A stretch of DNA of 64,000 bases from Micromonospora peucetia (GTDB lineage Bacteria > Actinomycetota > Actinomycetes > Mycobacteriales > Micromonosporaceae): contig NZ_FMIC01000002.1 in assembly GCF_900091625.1 (NCBI RefSeq), positions 6,696,001-6,760,000 on the forward strand. Reading direction: 5' to 3'. The translations under genes and the position numbers were made by a program. The notes under the pieces were generated by a model. That model had not been told where the DNA came from and ran no database searches. It saw nothing but the letters and a program-made list of their open reading frames with translations. Positions 43,111-52,013 of the stretch are shown one piece after another. Every line of letters starts with the position of its first letter. Position 1 is the stretch's first letter.

Positions 43111-43128
43111 AAGTTTTCACTACGAATA
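43111..43128 (+). promoter_or_regulatory. Putative Cascade target (PAM plus protospacer) upstream of casA
   Basis: AAG at 43111-43113 is followed by TTTTCACTACGAATA at 43114-43128, 43-60 nt upstream of the casA start. The guide between the degenerate repeats reads TTTTCGCTACGGATA after its first G. Identity is 13 of 15, with the two mismatches at guide positions 6 and 12. The PAM is the canonical I-E trinucleotide. On the minus strand a TATCCC about 10-15 nt nearer casA could be a -10 element, which would put this site at or beside the -35 region. Confidence 0.7.
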
Positions 43129-43148
43129 GCTCGACCGAGGGACTCTAA

Positions 43149-43226
43149 CCGTTCCCGCCTTACAGCGGGGTGATCCGTTTTCGCTACGGATATTCGCCGT
43201 GCTCCCTGCGTATGCAGGGTTTCGGC
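43149..43226 (+). ncRNA. Putative CreR-type guide RNA: two degenerate CRISPR repeats around a 22-nt spacer
   Basis: Degenerate repeat 1 (43149-43176) keeps the hairpin CCCGC-cttaca-GCGGG and the exact 3' handle GTGATCC of the array repeats; about 18 of its 3' 26 bases match. Degenerate repeat 2 (43199-43226) keeps a perfect stem, CCCTGC-GTAT-GCAGGG, but has lost the handle. Between them is GTTTTCGCTACGGATATTCG plus CC (43177-43198), 22 nt instead of 33. Cas6e could cut both hairpins to give a crRNA-like RNA with a short guide. Orientation is that of the arrays (plus strand), antisense to the cas operon. The 5'-most 15 nt of the guide match the casA upstream site at 43114-43128. Confidence 0.75.
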
Positions 43227-43317
43227 AGGTCAGCGCGGCGGCAGTGACGCCCACCCGCGCCGAACCGGCCTGCTTCGCCGGCTCTTGTCCGGTATCGGAC
43301 AGTCGGCGGCTGATCAC

Positions 43318-46251
43318 TCACCGGCCGACCTTCTCGACCCGTAGACCGCTGTCCTGGTCGTAGGTCAGGCCGAAGTCGGTGAGCCGACTTCGGCCCTGTT
43401 CGTCGAGGTCAAGGATCAATTCCCCGCCGAGAAGCCGGTCCTTCTCCCAGGCCGGGAACGTGTTCCGCTGCTCCAGTTCGGCGATGACCCGATCGATGCC
43501 CCCGTTGACGGTTACCGCTCGCGGCAGTGGCAGGGCACAGCGCAGCATGGTGCGAGCCACCGTTCGAGGTGCCTCGAAGTCGATCGGCACCTCGACGTCA
43601 CCGCCCCGGTCGAGCCACGGCGGGGTCACCAGCTTTTCGCCTCGGCGTATCAGGATCAGCACCTCCAGCGCCTCGGCCCCGTCGTCACGGACGTGGGCCC
43701 GCCCACGCCGCTCGTTGCCGTTCGCGGCCTCGCTGTCGCCCACGCTGGAGTCGAGCCAGCTCACCAGGCTCGCCCCCGGCGCCCGGACCGGCCCGACCCG
43801 GAAGGTGTCCGCCCGTTTGCGCGCCGCCTCGGCGCGGTCGTCGGCCTGGATCGCCGCCTCGGCCAGTGCTGCCTGCCACGACGGCGGACCCACCGGCCCG
43901 GTGCCGTACGCGGTCTGCACCAGGGGGGCGATGTCCTGCGGCAGGCCCAGTGCCCGGCCGCCGTCGAGATGCGGCAGCAGGACGGCGGCGGCCCGGAGCA
44001 GGGCGTGGTGCTGATACACCCTGGCCGACCCGGGGACCGGGGTGGGCGGGACCGTCGTCCAGTCGGCGCCGGTCACCAAACAGCGGGGCTGTGCCAACCC
44101 GGCGGGGCGGCCGGAACGCCGGTGCCGGTGCAGGCGTCCGAGTCGTTGCAAGATCAGGTCCACCGGTGCCAGGTCGGTCACCAGCAGGTCGAAGTCGATG
44201 TCCAGGGACTGCTCGGCGACCTGGCTGGCGACGACGACGTGGCAGGTGGGCCGGGTCCGTCCCAGCTTCGCGAGATGCTCGGGCGGACCGAAGGTGTCCC
44301 GTAGCCAGGTGTCCTTGGCGGCCCGATCAGCGGCCATGAAGCGGGAATGCGCCACGCTGACCGGGATTCCCGGACCAAGTTGCCTCCGCAACTCGTCGGC
44401 GGTTTCCAGCACGCGGGCGACGGTGTTGCGGATGACCAGGACACATCCGCCGTCGGCGAGGTCGGTCCGGAGTCGGTCGGCGAGGACGGCCAGGTCGTCG
44501 TCCGTGCGTTCCAGCCGTACGTCGAAGCTCCGGCCGGACGCCTCGCACCCGGCCACGGCCGGCACCCGGTCCACGCCCGAGACGCTGAGCAGCGGATACC
44601 GTTGCTCGTCGCGGAGCACCTGATACTCGTCGGCGATTTCGCCGCCCCCCACACCGGACCGATGCCGGCGGCGTACACCTCGGCGGGGGCCGAGCCGGCC
44701 GATGTCGTACGCCCGCATCATGTCCGCCCGCCGACGAGCCGGGAGGGTCGCGGAGAGAATGACCACCGGTACGCCGTGCGCGCCCAGCCACTCCAGGGCC
44801 CGGTCGAGATACTGGCTCATGTAGACGTCGTAGGCGTGGGCCTCATCGATGACAACCACCTTGCCGGCCAGACCAAGATGCCGCAATGCCACGTGACGGG
44901 CCTGCAACGCGGCGAAGAGCAACTGGTCGACGGTGCCGACCACGAAGCTCGACAGCATCTTCCGCTTACGCCCGGCCAGCCAGCCGTGCGCGGCGGTGGC
45001 CGTGCCACCCTCGTCCACCCCGATGGCGCTGGGCAGCACACCGCGATAGAGGCGAGAGTGTTCGTCGTTGAGAATCGCCTTGCCGTGAGCCACCGCCGCA
45101 TCCCGGGCACCCCGGCCGCGGTCAGCGTCCGGCAGCCGGCTCAACCAGCCAAGCACCCGGCTGAACATCGCGTCACTCGTCGCCCTGGTGGGCAGCGCCA
45201 CAAAGCACCCGCCCGCCCCGGTACGTGCGGCGATGATCTCCACGGCCGCGAGGGCAGCCTCGGTCTTCCCCTCGCCCATCGGCGCCTCGACGATCAGCAG
45301 CCCCGGCAGCGGCATGATGCGGGCCTGCTCCACCACCGCCGCCTGCACCGGGTACGGCTGGGACCCGGCCGGCATCTCGAACCGCCGGGAGAAGAAGGTT
45401 GCCACGTCAAGGTTGACGGTGTCGACGGCCTGCCACGGGGTGGGCAGATCCAACTCCTCCCACGCCTGCTCAAGCCGATCGGGAGCATCCTCCTGCCGGA
45501 AGCCGTACGGGAAGAACTGCTCATTGCTGGCGATCCAGTCGGCGACGATGACGATCGCGGTTAGCAGCACCTGTACCGGCTGCGGCAGAATCACCTCCCG
45601 CCACGCGGCCAGCCGGTCAGCGGCGGCAACGCGACGGGTCATCCAACCGAGTAGTTCGTCCTGCACGCCGGGCCAGATCCCGCCCACACCGAGCAGGTAC
45701 GGCCGATCGCGGATCTGCAACAGATCGGCGTCGGTCGGCGGGACCCCGTGGTGACCGCCGACCACCACCGTGTACGTCTCGGCATGCGCCCGGTCCCAGC
45801 CGTGCCGGGCGGTCAGCCAGTCGGTGAGAACGACCTGCCCGGCCGCCCCGTGCGGTGCAAGCAGACGGCTCGCCTCGACCTGACGGTCGAAGGTGAAACC
45901 GTGGTCCCGCATCGTCTTCCGTAAAGGCTCGACCTGCCAGGTAAAAGCGGGTGTGGCCTTTCCGATGTCGTGAATGCCGGCGAGCCAACGCACCAGGATG
46001 CGCCCGTCGTCAAAGCCGCCGGGAAGCGGCCCGGCGATGTGCTGCCGCACCGTGGCCGGCAGCCAGACGTCCCACAAGAGCCCGGCCACATCGGAGCTGT
46101 CAGCGAAGTGCCGGAACAGCGGCAGCCAGACCAACCCTCGGTCGCGGTTCGTTTTACCCCAGACGAGACGCGCAGTCTCGCTAAGGCCACCCCAATCGGT
46201 CACGCCAGACAGAAAACCAGAGGGGTGTGACAATACGAACCACCTCAGCAT
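43318..46251 (-). CDS. cas3: CRISPR-associated helicase-nuclease Cas3 (HD plus DExH)
   Basis: Degrades target DNA after Cascade binding. 977 residues. The N-terminal HD nuclease has His in WLPLFRHFADSSDVA, the HD pair in LAGIHDIGKATPAF near 92-95, and later VVGGHHGVPP. The SF2 helicase has Walker A EAPMGEGKTEAALAA near 325, DEAH in VVIDEAHAYDVYMSQYLDRAL, SATLPARRRADMM and QLGRLHRH-type motif VI (LQRLGRLHRHRRSG). Neither the ATG at 46249-46251 nor the GTG at 46201-46203 (VTDWGGLSETARLVWGK, closer to family starts) has a clear ribosome binding site. It is divergent from array 2. Confidence 0.95.
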   Translation of the reverse strand: MLRWFVLSHPSGFLSGVTDWGGLSETARLVWGKTNRDRGLVWLPLFRHFADSSDVAGLLWDVWLPATVRQHIAGPLPGGFDDGRILVRWLAGIHDIGKATPAFTWQVEPLRKTMRDHGFTFDRQVEASRLLAPHGAAGQVVLTDWLTARHGWDRAHAETYTVVVGGHHGVPPTDADLLQIRDRPYLLGVGGIWPGVQDELLGWMTRRVAAADRLAAWREVILPQPVQVLLTAIVIVADWIASNEQFFPYGFRQEDAPDRLEQAWEELDLPTPWQAVDTVNLDVATFFSRRFEMPAGSQPYPVQAAVVEQARIMPLPGLLIVEAPMGEGKTEAALAAVEIIAARTGAGGCFVALPTRATSDAMFSRVLGWLSRLPDADRGRGARDAAVAHGKAILNDEHSRLYRGVLPSAIGVDEGGTATAAHGWLAGRKRKMLSSFVVGTVDQLLFAALQARHVALRHLGLAGKVVVIDEAHAYDVYMSQYLDRALEWLGAHGVPVVILSATLPARRRADMMRAYDIGRLGPRRGVRRRHRSGVGGGEIADEYQVLRDEQRYPLLSVSGVDRVPAVAGCEASGRSFDVRLERTDDDLAVLADRLRTDLADGGCVLVIRNTVARVLETADELRRQLGPGIPVSVAHSRFMAADRAAKDTWLRDTFGPPEHLAKLGRTRPTCHVVVASQVAEQSLDIDFDLLVTDLAPVDLILQRLGRLHRHRRSGRPAGLAQPRCLVTGADWTTVPPTPVPGSARVYQHHALLRAAAVLLPHLDGGRALGLPQDIAPLVQTAYGTGPVGPPSWQAALAEAAIQADDRAEAARKRADTFRVGPVRAPGASLVSWLDSSVGDSEAANGNERRGRAHVRDDGAEALEVLILIRRGEKLVTPPWLDRGGDVEVPIDFEAPRTVARTMLRCALPLPRAVTVNGGIDRVIAELEQRNTFPAWEKDRLLGGELILDLDEQGRSRLTDFGLTYDQDSGLRVEKVGR

Positions 46252-46380
46252 CTACCGTGAAATGGTGTTCGCACCACCCGTAGAGGTCCTACGGGCGATC
46301 CGCTGCCCCCAACCTCACGTCTACGTCCAATGCGCGTTACGCGCGTGCAATTCACGAACCCCAGGAGCATGACCGACCGA
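46252..46380. other. Intergenic region between cas3 and the array 2 leader
   Basis: Short divergent region expected to hold the cas3 promoter (leftward) and the upstream part of the array 2 promoter (rightward). A short self-complementary stretch, CGCGTTACGCGCG, is near 46334. No gene is seen. Confidence 0.5.
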
Positions 46381-46496
46381 TAGGCTGACCCGAGCGGACA
46401 GCACCAACCCCCGCGCGATCCACACGATCGGTGATCTTGGGAGCCAAAGTGAACAAAAACCAGAAAGTTGATCTATAGCGCCACAGGTCAGAAAGC
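46381..46496 (+). promoter_or_regulatory. Leader of CRISPR array 2
   Basis: TAGGCT at 46381-46386 as a -10-like element is followed by 110 nt to the first repeat. The terminal 30 nt, GTTGATCTATAGCGCCACAG plus GTCAGAAAGC, match the array 1 leader at most positions. So do the upstream blocks GATCTTG and GTGAACAAAAAC. The conserved leader end is where Cas1-Cas2 would integrate new spacers. Confidence 0.75.
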
Positions 46497-47394
46497 CTGC
46501 TCCCCGCGCACGCGGGGGTGATCCAAGGGATAAGAAAAAGGCCCCCGAAAGCTCGGGCTGCTCCCCGCGCACGCGGGGGTGATCCCGAGGCGCAGGATGG
46601 CGTCATCACCTTTTCGTTCTGCTCCCCGCGCACGCGGGGGTGATCCCTTGACCTCGTGCTGGTCGTCGCTGCCCCACTTCTGCTCCCCGCGCACGCGGGG
46701 GTGATCCGGTGGAGCAGGTGATCGACCGCTATGACGCTGCCTGCTCCCCGCGCACGCGGGGGTGATCCGGCGCAGCGGGAGAACTGGAAGGCACGCAAGC
46801 GCTGCTCCCCGCGCACGCGGGGGTGATCCGGTGGGCCGCTCGAAGGCGAAACCAACGACCAGCTGCTCCCCGCGCACGCGGGGGTGATCCATGAGGTGGG
46901 CGACCTGCGCGCGGTTGAAGGTCCTGCTCCCCGCGCACGCGGGGGTGATCCCTCGAAGCCGGGCGACACCCTGTCGGAGCACGTCTGCTCCCCGCGCACG
47001 CGGGGGTGATCCCCGCTCGCGGGCGGATCGGCCATGGCCGGCCTGCTGCTCCCCGCGCACGCGGGGGTGATCCCCGCCGCCTGCATTTCCGCCTCGGTGC
47101 TGGCGTCTGCTCCCCGCGCACGCGGGGGTGATCCGGCACAGTCATCATCGACCGCACCAGCCGGTACCTGCTCCCCGCGCACGCGGGGGTGATCCACGTC
47201 CGTAGTCGGCGATGCTGGTCGAATCCTCCTGCTCCCCGCGCACGCGGGGGTGATCCCCCGGGTGAGGGCCTGTCGATGTACACCCCGGTCTGCTCCCCGC
47301 GCACGCGGGGGTGATCCGGCGTGGGGACACGACATCACGGGCGTGTGGAACTGCTCCCCGCGCACGCGGGGGTGATCCCTGTAGTGGGTACCTA
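46497..47394 (+). CRISPR. CRISPR array 2, leader-proximal segment (15 repeats)
   Basis: Fifteen perfect or near-perfect 28-bp repeats from 46497 to 47351, spaced exactly 61 bp, with the same repeat as array 1. The final spacer is interrupted after 16 nt by the IS5-type element. The array lies just upstream of cas3 and is transcribed away from it. Its freshest spacers are next to an intact leader, so this is the likely active acquisition site. Confidence 0.98.
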
Positions 47395-48272
47395 AGGGAC
47401 GTCTCGTAACTGGGTGAAGGCGTTGCCTGGGACGGGGTCGGCGGTCAGCCGGCGAGGATGATGTTGTGGAGGTTGGCGATGCCGGAAGCGGCGTCGGCCA
47501 ATGTGTGGGCGGCGCGGCGGTAGTCGCGCAGGATCTTGAAGCACTTCATCCTGGCCAGGGCGTGTTCGACCCCCGCTCGGACGGTGCGGTGTTCGACGTT
47601 GAGGGCTTCCTTCCAGGTCGGCAGCGAGCTGCCGTCGGCGGGCTTGCGGTACGGCATGATCACCTCGGGGTTACCTCGGTAGCCGCCGTCGGCCATCACC
47701 GGCCGCCCGTTCAGCTTCTGGTCGATGTCTGAGGTGCGGTAGACGATCGTGTCGTTGCGGTTGCCCGGCTGCGGATCGCCAACGGCGATGACCAGGCGGG
47801 TGCTGGCGTCGATGGCGACCTGCAGGTTCGTCGAGTAGCGGTAGTTCTTGCTGCGGGCGGCCAGGCGGTGATCGCGGGTGGGGATCAGGGTGCCGTCGAC
47901 GATGGCGATCTGTTCGACCGGCCGTTTACGCACTGGTGCCAGGGCCAGTAGCGGCGCGAGGGTGTCGATGACCCGGTGCGCCGCGGAGTGCGACACCCCG
48001 AACAGCGGGCCGATCTGCCGCATCGTCAGGTTCGTACGCCAGTAGGCGGCCACCAGCAACACCCGATCCGGGAGGTCGAGGGCCCACTGCCGGCCCGGCC
48101 GGCCGTCGGCGATGCCGTCACCGCCGCGCTCGGCGACCAGCCGGACCAGCCTGCGGAACTGGGCGGGCTGCAACCCGGTGAACGGAAAGACCCACTCCGG
48201 ACGGGCTGCCGAGATCACCTGCACCCCACCATGATCCACGATGGACGCGAGACCCAGTTACGAGACGTCCCT
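47395..48272 (-). mobile_element. IS5-family insertion inside a CRISPR spacer
   Basis: 878-bp element with near-perfect terminal inverted repeats beginning AGGGACGTCTCGTAACTGGG on both ends. It is flanked by a TA duplication (47393-47394 and 48273-48274). Removing it with one TA restores a spacer of exactly 33 nt (16 + 17). Size, TA target and the single DDE transposase fit the IS427-type branch of IS5. Confidence 0.9.
47445..48239 (-). CDS. IS5-family transposase (DDE_Tnp_4 type)
   Basis: 264 residues. An N-terminal helix-turn-helix is near 30-95 (FTGLQPAQFRRLVRLVAERGG and LTMRQIGPLFGVSHSAAHRVIDTL). The catalytic core has Asp in AIVDGTLIPT, Asp in VMADGGYRGN and Glu in RAGVEHALARMKCFKILRDYRR. 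The frame is complete. It starts at ATG 48239 inside the right terminal region. Confidence 0.93.
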   Translation of the reverse strand: MDHGGVQVISAARPEWVFPFTGLQPAQFRRLVRLVAERGGDGIADGRPGRQWALDLPDRVLLVAAYWRTNLTMRQIGPLFGVSHSAAHRVIDTLAPLLALAPVRKRPVEQIAIVDGTLIPTRDHRLAARSKNYRYSTNLQVAIDASTRLVIAVGDPQPGNRNDTIVYRTSDIDQKLNGRPVMADGGYRGNPEVIMPYRKPADGSSLPTWKEALNVEHRTVRAGVEHALARMKCFKILRDYRRAAHTLADAASGIANLHNIILAG

Positions 48273-50700
48273 TAGGCAGGCTGACAAGCCCCTGCTCCCC
48301 GCGCACGCGGGGGTGATCCCCGGCTGGCGCAGATCGAGCGCCGCCGGCAGGACTGCTCCCCGCGCACGCGGGGGTGATCCCTCGCGGGACGCCCTGGCGG
48401 AGGTGCGGTCGCTCTGCTCCCCGCGCACGCGGGGGTGATCCCCGGAGTGGTCGTGTCGGCCCCCTCGCCGACCGCTGCTCCCCGCGCACGCGGGGGTGAT
48501 CCCGGGGGGCCCGCCGTGGTCTACCGCGCCAACCCCTGCTCCCCGCGCACGCGGGGGTGATCCTGTCAATGACGGTCGATTCGGGCTGAAACCCTCCTGC
48601 TCCCCGCGCACGCGGGGGTGATCCCTCGCGGGGCTGGTGGGTCAGGTGCTGTCCACCCTGCTCCCCGCGCACGCGGGGGTGATCCGTCGGGGTGTGTGGC
48701 GACGTGAACGGGTGCGGTCTGCTCCCCGCGCACGCGGGGGTGATCCGGTCAGGCCGAGCTTGACGGCGATCTCGGAGACCTGCTCCCCGCGCACGCGGGG
48801 GTGATCCGTACCCGCAGCCCGTCGACGAGCTGCTGCCGAACTGCTCCCCGCGCACGCGGGGGTGATCCGTGGGCACGTGCCCTCAACCACCGCATCGTTC
48901 TCTGCTCCCCGCGCACGCGGGGGTGATCCCAGCGACAAGACCCGCCGACCCACCGGCCGCACCTGCTCCCCGCGCACGCGGGGGTGATCCCTGGTGGAGG
49001 ACCACGGCAATCTGCTGGCCTACCTGCTCCCCGCGCACGCGGGGGTGATCCGGCCGTCCGGGCGGCCGTCGAGGACGGCATTTTCTGCTCCCCGCGCACG
49101 CGGGGGTGATCCCGCCGTGAGTGTGCCGATCCCCCTGGCGGTGGCCTGCTCCCCGCGCACGCGGGGGTGATCCCGAGATCACGGCCTGCCGCTCCGCCCG
49201 CAGGCCCTGCTCCCCGCGCACGCGGGGGTGATCCGCCGTCCCGCTTGTGCCAGATACGGCCGTTGTACTGCTCCCCGCGCACGCGGGGGTGATCCCGTCA
49301 TCAACCCGCTTGTGCGGCTGGGTGGTGACTGCTCCCCGCGCACGCGGGGGTGATCCCGCGTCGAAGGCCCCGTTCAGGGTCGGCCCGGCCTGCTCCCCGC
49401 GCACGCGGGGGTGATCCCATGCCGCCACTGGGGGCGTCGGGCGCGCTCGCCTGCTCCCCGCGCACGCGGGGGTGATCCGGCCGTCCGGGCGGCCGTCGAG
49501 GACGGCATTTTCTGCTCCCCGCGCACGCGGGGGTGATCCCGCCGTGAGTGTGCCGATCCCCCTGGCGGTGGCCTGCTCCCCGCGCACGCGGGGGTGATCC
49601 CCGGACGCCCCGCACGCCGTGAAGACGCCGGTGCTGCTCCCCGCGCACGCGGGGGTGATCCCTCGTCGGCGCGCTCCTTGGCCCGCGTGATGCCCTGCTC
49701 CCCGCGCACGCGGGGGTGATCCCGAGATCACGGCCTGCCGCTCCGCCCGCAGGCCCTGCTCCCCGCGCACGCGGGGGTGATCCGCCGTCCCGCTTGTGCC
49801 AGATACGGCCGTTGTACTGCTCCCCGCGCACGCGGGGGTGATCCCGTCATCAACCCGCTTGTGCGGCTGGGTGGTGACTGCTCCCCGCGCACGCGGGGGT
49901 GATCCCGCGTCGAAGGCCCCGTTCAGGGTCGGCTCGGCCTGCTCCCCGCGCACGCGGGGGTGATCCCATGCCGCCACTGGGGGCGTCGGGCGCGCTCGCC
50001 TGCTCCCCGCGCACGCGGGGGTGATCCCGGCACCACCCACCCCACCGGACGGTCGTGGGAACTGCTCCCCGCGCGCGGGGGGGTGATCCGACGCCATCCG
50101 TCCGGCCGCATGGGAGCAACAACTGCTCCCCGCGCACGCGGGGGTGATCCCACCCTCTGCGTCAACCCGTGGCACCTGGAGCCCTGCTCCCCGCGCACGC
50201 GGGGGTGATCCGCAGGGACACGCGCGGATGGCTGAGCGGTTCGTCTGCTCCCCGCGCACGCGGGGGGTGATCCGTCGGCTATCCGCTGGTCGCGGGGACT
50301 TCGGGCCTGCTCCCCGCGCACGCGGGGGTGATCCCACCGAGGCGGGTCGCAAGAACATGGCCATGCTCTGCTCCCCGCGCACGAGGGGGTGATCCCTGTT
50401 CAGGCCCGGCCCGGTGTATGCCCGCTACCTGCTCCCCGCGCACGCGGGGGTGATCCCTCCCGCCGACGCCCCGCCGTGTCGTGGTCCTGCTGCTCCCCGC
50501 GCACGCGGGGGTGATCCCTCGCGTTGGATGTTGCGCCACAGATCGAAGTCCTGCTCCCCGCGCACGCGGGGGTGATCCCGCCCACGGGTTGGCCTGCGGA
50601 TGCCGTTCCCCCTGCTCCCCGCGCACGCGGGGGTGATCCGGCCTGCAAGGAATCCAGCAGCCCGGCCGGTGACTGCTCCCCGCGCACTCGGGGGTGATCC
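48273..50700 (+). CRISPR. CRISPR array 2, distal segment (40 repeats)
   Basis: Repeats from 48292 to 50673 at 61 bp. The last ten or so include several variants: 50062 (GCGCGCGGGGGGG), 50246 (an extra G), 50371 (ACGAGG) and 50673 (ACTCGG). This is trailer-end decay that confirms the leader at the left. Seven spacers occur twice (49052-49450 and 49479-50000), and the second block has two additional spacers. The spacer at 48991-49023 is identical to that at 31647-31679 in array 1. Confidence 0.98.
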
Positions 50701-50764
50701 CACACCAACCACGTTCACATATCCGCCTACCAATTACTCTCCGCGCCCGCCACAACCGTCCGCC

Positions 50765-50886
50765 GCCGGCAGGAGTAGCCAGGTGCGCTGGGATCTCCCC
50801 GGTATCAGACCTTCGCATGCAGCGACAGGATCGCCTTGTGGAACCTGTCCAGGCGACGGGCATGCTTGGGCCCGATGCGCGGCACT
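50765..50886 (-). pseudogene. Fragment of an IS256/Mutator-type transposase
   Basis: Minus-strand translation reads RIGPKHARRLDRFHKAILSLHAKV followed by a stop. In the adjacent frame it continues SDTGEIPAHLATP. Together they resemble the IS256 segment around LYAKGLTTGEIQAHL. It is a frameshifted relic of 35-40 codons with no ends recognised. It lies between the trailer of array 2 and the integrase stop. Confidence 0.5.
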
Positions 50887-52013
50887 CACCCTCCCGACAG
50901 CAGGGCATTCTCCATGAGTTCGGCTGCTCTTCGTTCGGCGTCCGGAAGGACGTGGGTGTAGACCATTCTGGTCATCCGACCCTCGGCGTGACCGAGCCGA
51001 TGTTGCATCACGTGCTCAGGCACGCCCCCATCCGCCCCGGCGGTAGCCGACGTGTGACGCGCATCGTGCAAAGCAATCACAGGCAGGCCTGCCGCCCGGC
51101 ACGCGAGCTCCCACTTGTCGGTGAAGTACTTCGGGTAGTACGGCTTGCCATCCTCCCGGCAGAAGACGTAGCCCAGATCCTGATAGGCAATGCCCGCCGC
51201 AGCCTTCTCGGCCAACTGTGCTTCGTGATGAGCTTCGAGAACCGCGACAACGAGGCCTCCGATCGCGATGGGTCGCGTACTCCTGCCCTTCGGGCTCTTC
51301 TCCACCACGCCCGCGCTCGTCGTCGTCCGTTGCCAGTCCACGAACAGAACTCCACGCGCAAGGTCAAGCCTCGCCCATTTCAAGCCGGCCAGCTCACCGC
51401 GCCGCATGCCCAGTACGACAGCGAGCACCCAGGCCGCGTGAAGTCGATGCGTCACGTGGAACTTCAGGAAGACGGCGGCTTGTGGTGCCGTCCACACACC
51501 TTTGCGGCCCATCGTCGGCCGCTGAACCTTCTTGGGCTGACGCACACCTTCGATGCTGATACCGAGGTCCTTGAGGGCCTTCATGAGGACCCGATGGACA
51601 ATGCGGACGGTCGTGGCCGACAGCGGTCCGCCTTTCTTGTTGCCCGAGCGGAGCAGCGTCTTGTAGAACTCGTGGATGACGCGCTTGTCCAAGGCGTAGA
51701 GCTGCCGAGAGCCGATGTGTGGATTGACGTAGCACCGGATGAGGTCACGGTAGTTGCACAGCGTGGTTTCTTCGACGTCGAGTTCACGTTCGTCCAGCCA
51801 GCCCTGCAGTTCAGCGGCGACGCTGCCGTCGGCGGCCAGGCCTGCATGCCCGAAGGACTGCAGCGCGGCCTTCTCGGCAGCCGCTGCGGCTTTCTGACTG
51901 GGGAAACCTCGGCGCTTCTGCTGGCGCCGTTTCCCGTCCTGCCCTGCCGGCAGATCGATGACGTAGTACCAGGCCGTCTTCTTACTCGCGAGACGGTAGC
52001 TGCTGACGGTCAT
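50886..52013 (-). CDS. Tyrosine recombinase (integrase) of the accessory element
   Basis: Site-specific integrase, 375 residues. An N-terminal AP2-like arm-binding segment (SYRLASKKTAWYYVIDLPAGQDGKRRQQKRRGF) and a SAM-like core-binding domain (70-170) precede the catalytic domain. That domain has Arg in VLGMRRGELAGLKW, His-x-x-Arg in ALHDARHTSATAG, His in HRLGHA and the nucleophile Tyr in MVYTHV. Intact. It starts 117 nt from the 3' end of a tRNA-Pro gene and reads away from it, the standard arrangement for an element integrated into a tRNA 3' end. Confidence 0.93.
   Translation of the reverse strand: MTVSSYRLASKKTAWYYVIDLPAGQDGKRRQQKRRGFPSQKAAAAAEKAALQSFGHAGLAADGSVAAELQGWLDERELDVEETTLCNYRDLIRCYVNPHIGSRQLYALDKRVIHEFYKTLLRSGNKKGGPLSATTVRIVHRVLMKALKDLGISIEGVRQPKKVQRPTMGRKGVWTAPQAAVFLKFHVTHRLHAAWVLAVVLGMRRGELAGLKWARLDLARGVLFVDWQRTTTSAGVVEKSPKGRSTRPIAIGGLVVAVLEAHHEAQLAEKAAAGIAYQDLGYVFCREDGKPYYPKYFTDKWELACRAAGLPVIALHDARHTSATAGADGGVPEHVMQHRLGHAEGRMTRMVYTHVLPDAERRAAELMENALLSGG

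Noticed and set aside
43120..43317. 65-codon minus-strand frame between cas3 and casA
   Set aside because: It crosses the degenerate repeats and the putative target site; Ser/Arg/Ala composition, no ribosome binding site and no similarity.
44347..45564. 405-codon plus-strand frame over cas3
   Set aside because: Antisense shadow of the helicase domain.
24458..50700. Self-targeting spacers against genes in this window
   Set aside because: A few spacers were compared by eye with the transfer and IS genes without a match. A complete search was not possible, so no claim is made.
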